Assembly (NCBI RefSeq): GCF_026810365.1
Contig: NZ_CP113948.1
Location: 3,125,001 to 3,189,000, forward strand
Origin: Flavobacterium praedii
GTDB lineage: Bacteria; Bacteroidota; Bacteroidia; Flavobacteriales; Flavobacteriaceae
Length of the DNA stretch: 64,000 nucleotides
Reading direction: 5' to 3'
The notes under the pieces: generated by a model
The model's database searches: none
Told to the model about the DNA's origin: nothing
Seen by the model: the letters and a program-made list of their open reading frames with translations, nothing else
Part shown: in pieces, positions 63,648 through 64,000 of the stretch
Layout: each line of letters starts with the position of its first letter
How positions within the stretch are numbered: position 1 is the first letter of the stretch
Made by a program: the position numbers and the translations under genes

Positions 63648-64000
63648 ATGAAAGCAACTAAAATTATGACCATCTTATCGATGGTAACTGTATGTTTATT
63701 TTTATTTTCCTGTGCTCCTAAAGATACAGACATCCAAAAATCAATTTCGGAAAAAATGGCTACCATGCCTGCTATGTCTGGACTTACTACAACGGTTAAA
63801 GAAGGCATTGTTACAATATCGGGGGAATGCAAAGACAATACTTGCAAGACCAGTTGCGAAACTATGGTCAAAGGCATTAAAGGTGTAAAATCTGTTGTAA
63901 ATAATTGTACCATTCCGCCTCCACCTGCTCCTGTTGTAATTAATCCAGATGCGACTTTAATAACTGCCGTTCAAGGTGTTTTGAACAATTACCCTGGTGT
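63648..64000 (+). CDS. BON-domain lipoprotein, 3'-truncated by window edge
   Basis: The visible 117 residues begin with a lipoprotein signal peptide (MKATKIMTILSMVTVCLFLFSC, Cys22). A BON-like domain follows (about 30-88: ISEKMATMPAMSGLTTTVKEGIVTISGECKD ... IKGVKSVVNN), then a proline linker IPPPPAPVVINPDA and the start of what appears to be a second BON domain (LITAVQGVLNNYPGV). BON domains bind phospholipid and are common in envelope-stress proteins. The gene runs beyond the window. Confidence 0.85.
   Translation, partial: MKATKIMTILSMVTVCLFLFSCAPKDTDIQKSISEKMATMPAMSGLTTTVKEGIVTISGECKDNTCKTSCETMVKGIKGVKSVVNNCTIPPPPAPVVINPDATLITAVQGVLNNYPG

Noticed and set aside
63626..63913. 95-codon minus-strand frame
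   Set aside because: It is antisense to the BON lipoprotein, which has a proper signal peptide.

Overview
This AT-rich window is chromosomal DNA of a member of the Flavobacteriaceae, most probably a Flavobacterium. The gliding-motility lipoprotein gene gldH, two secreted peptidases ending in type IX secretion (T9SS) sorting tails, TAnnTTTG-type promoter boxes and the gene content all point there. Most of it is core genome; no prophage, tRNA, rRNA or CRISPR array was found.

Layout. 1-5153: haem biosynthesis block (hemE 3' part, hemF, hemB) with a small unknown protein, an acetyltransferase, a DUF4421 protein and a c-type cytochrome. 5471-8336: DNA repair methyltransferase, DnaQ-like exonuclease and an SpmA/SpmB-type membrane protein. 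8457-16539: two paralogous thermolysin-family T9SS peptidases flanking a class I fumarase. 16922-19047: outer-membrane protein and a two-subunit CoA transferase. 19705-23935: ricT-gldH-PBP1A operon. 24599-30207: ssb, GNAT-nitrilase fusion, small zinc-ribbon protein, M28 peptidase. 30389-31029: a VapC-like PIN toxin with no standard start codon and its presumed antitoxin. 31118-34773: rhodanese protein divergent from a LysR-GNAT-SDR-EamA operon. 35211-38167: ferredoxin, TrhP-like U32 protein and TrhO-like rhodanese, a tRNA wobble-uridine hydroxylation locus in which both modification enzymes carry the same C-terminal domain. 38375-41054: SulP transporter and PPK2. 41340-46994: RND efflux operon. 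47121-49587: bacilliredoxin, lycopene cyclase, outer-membrane protein. 49681-52258: Nramp-UspA fusion with a DtxR/MntR regulator behind a strong palindromic operator candidate. 52733-56322: recA, plsC, trpS, Lrp regulator. 56512-62769: DUF1338 (HglS-like) protein, SerB-SerA fusion and a large FAD/Fe-S dehydrogenase, three genes that may all meet at D-2-hydroxyglutarate. 63648-end: start of a BON lipoprotein.

The intergenic regions are unusually informative. They hold three copies of a ~140-bp MITE-like element with 18-bp inverted ends and flanking direct repeats (one split by a second insertion), three copies of a hairpin element with constant ends and variable but still paired stems, two copies of a third palindromic repeat, and several 31-33-bp perfect or near-perfect palindromes. 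The most interesting protein-level observations are the shared TrhO/TrhP domain, the D-2-hydroxyglutarate gene neighbourhood and the toxin gene with an apparent ATG-to-ATA start change.
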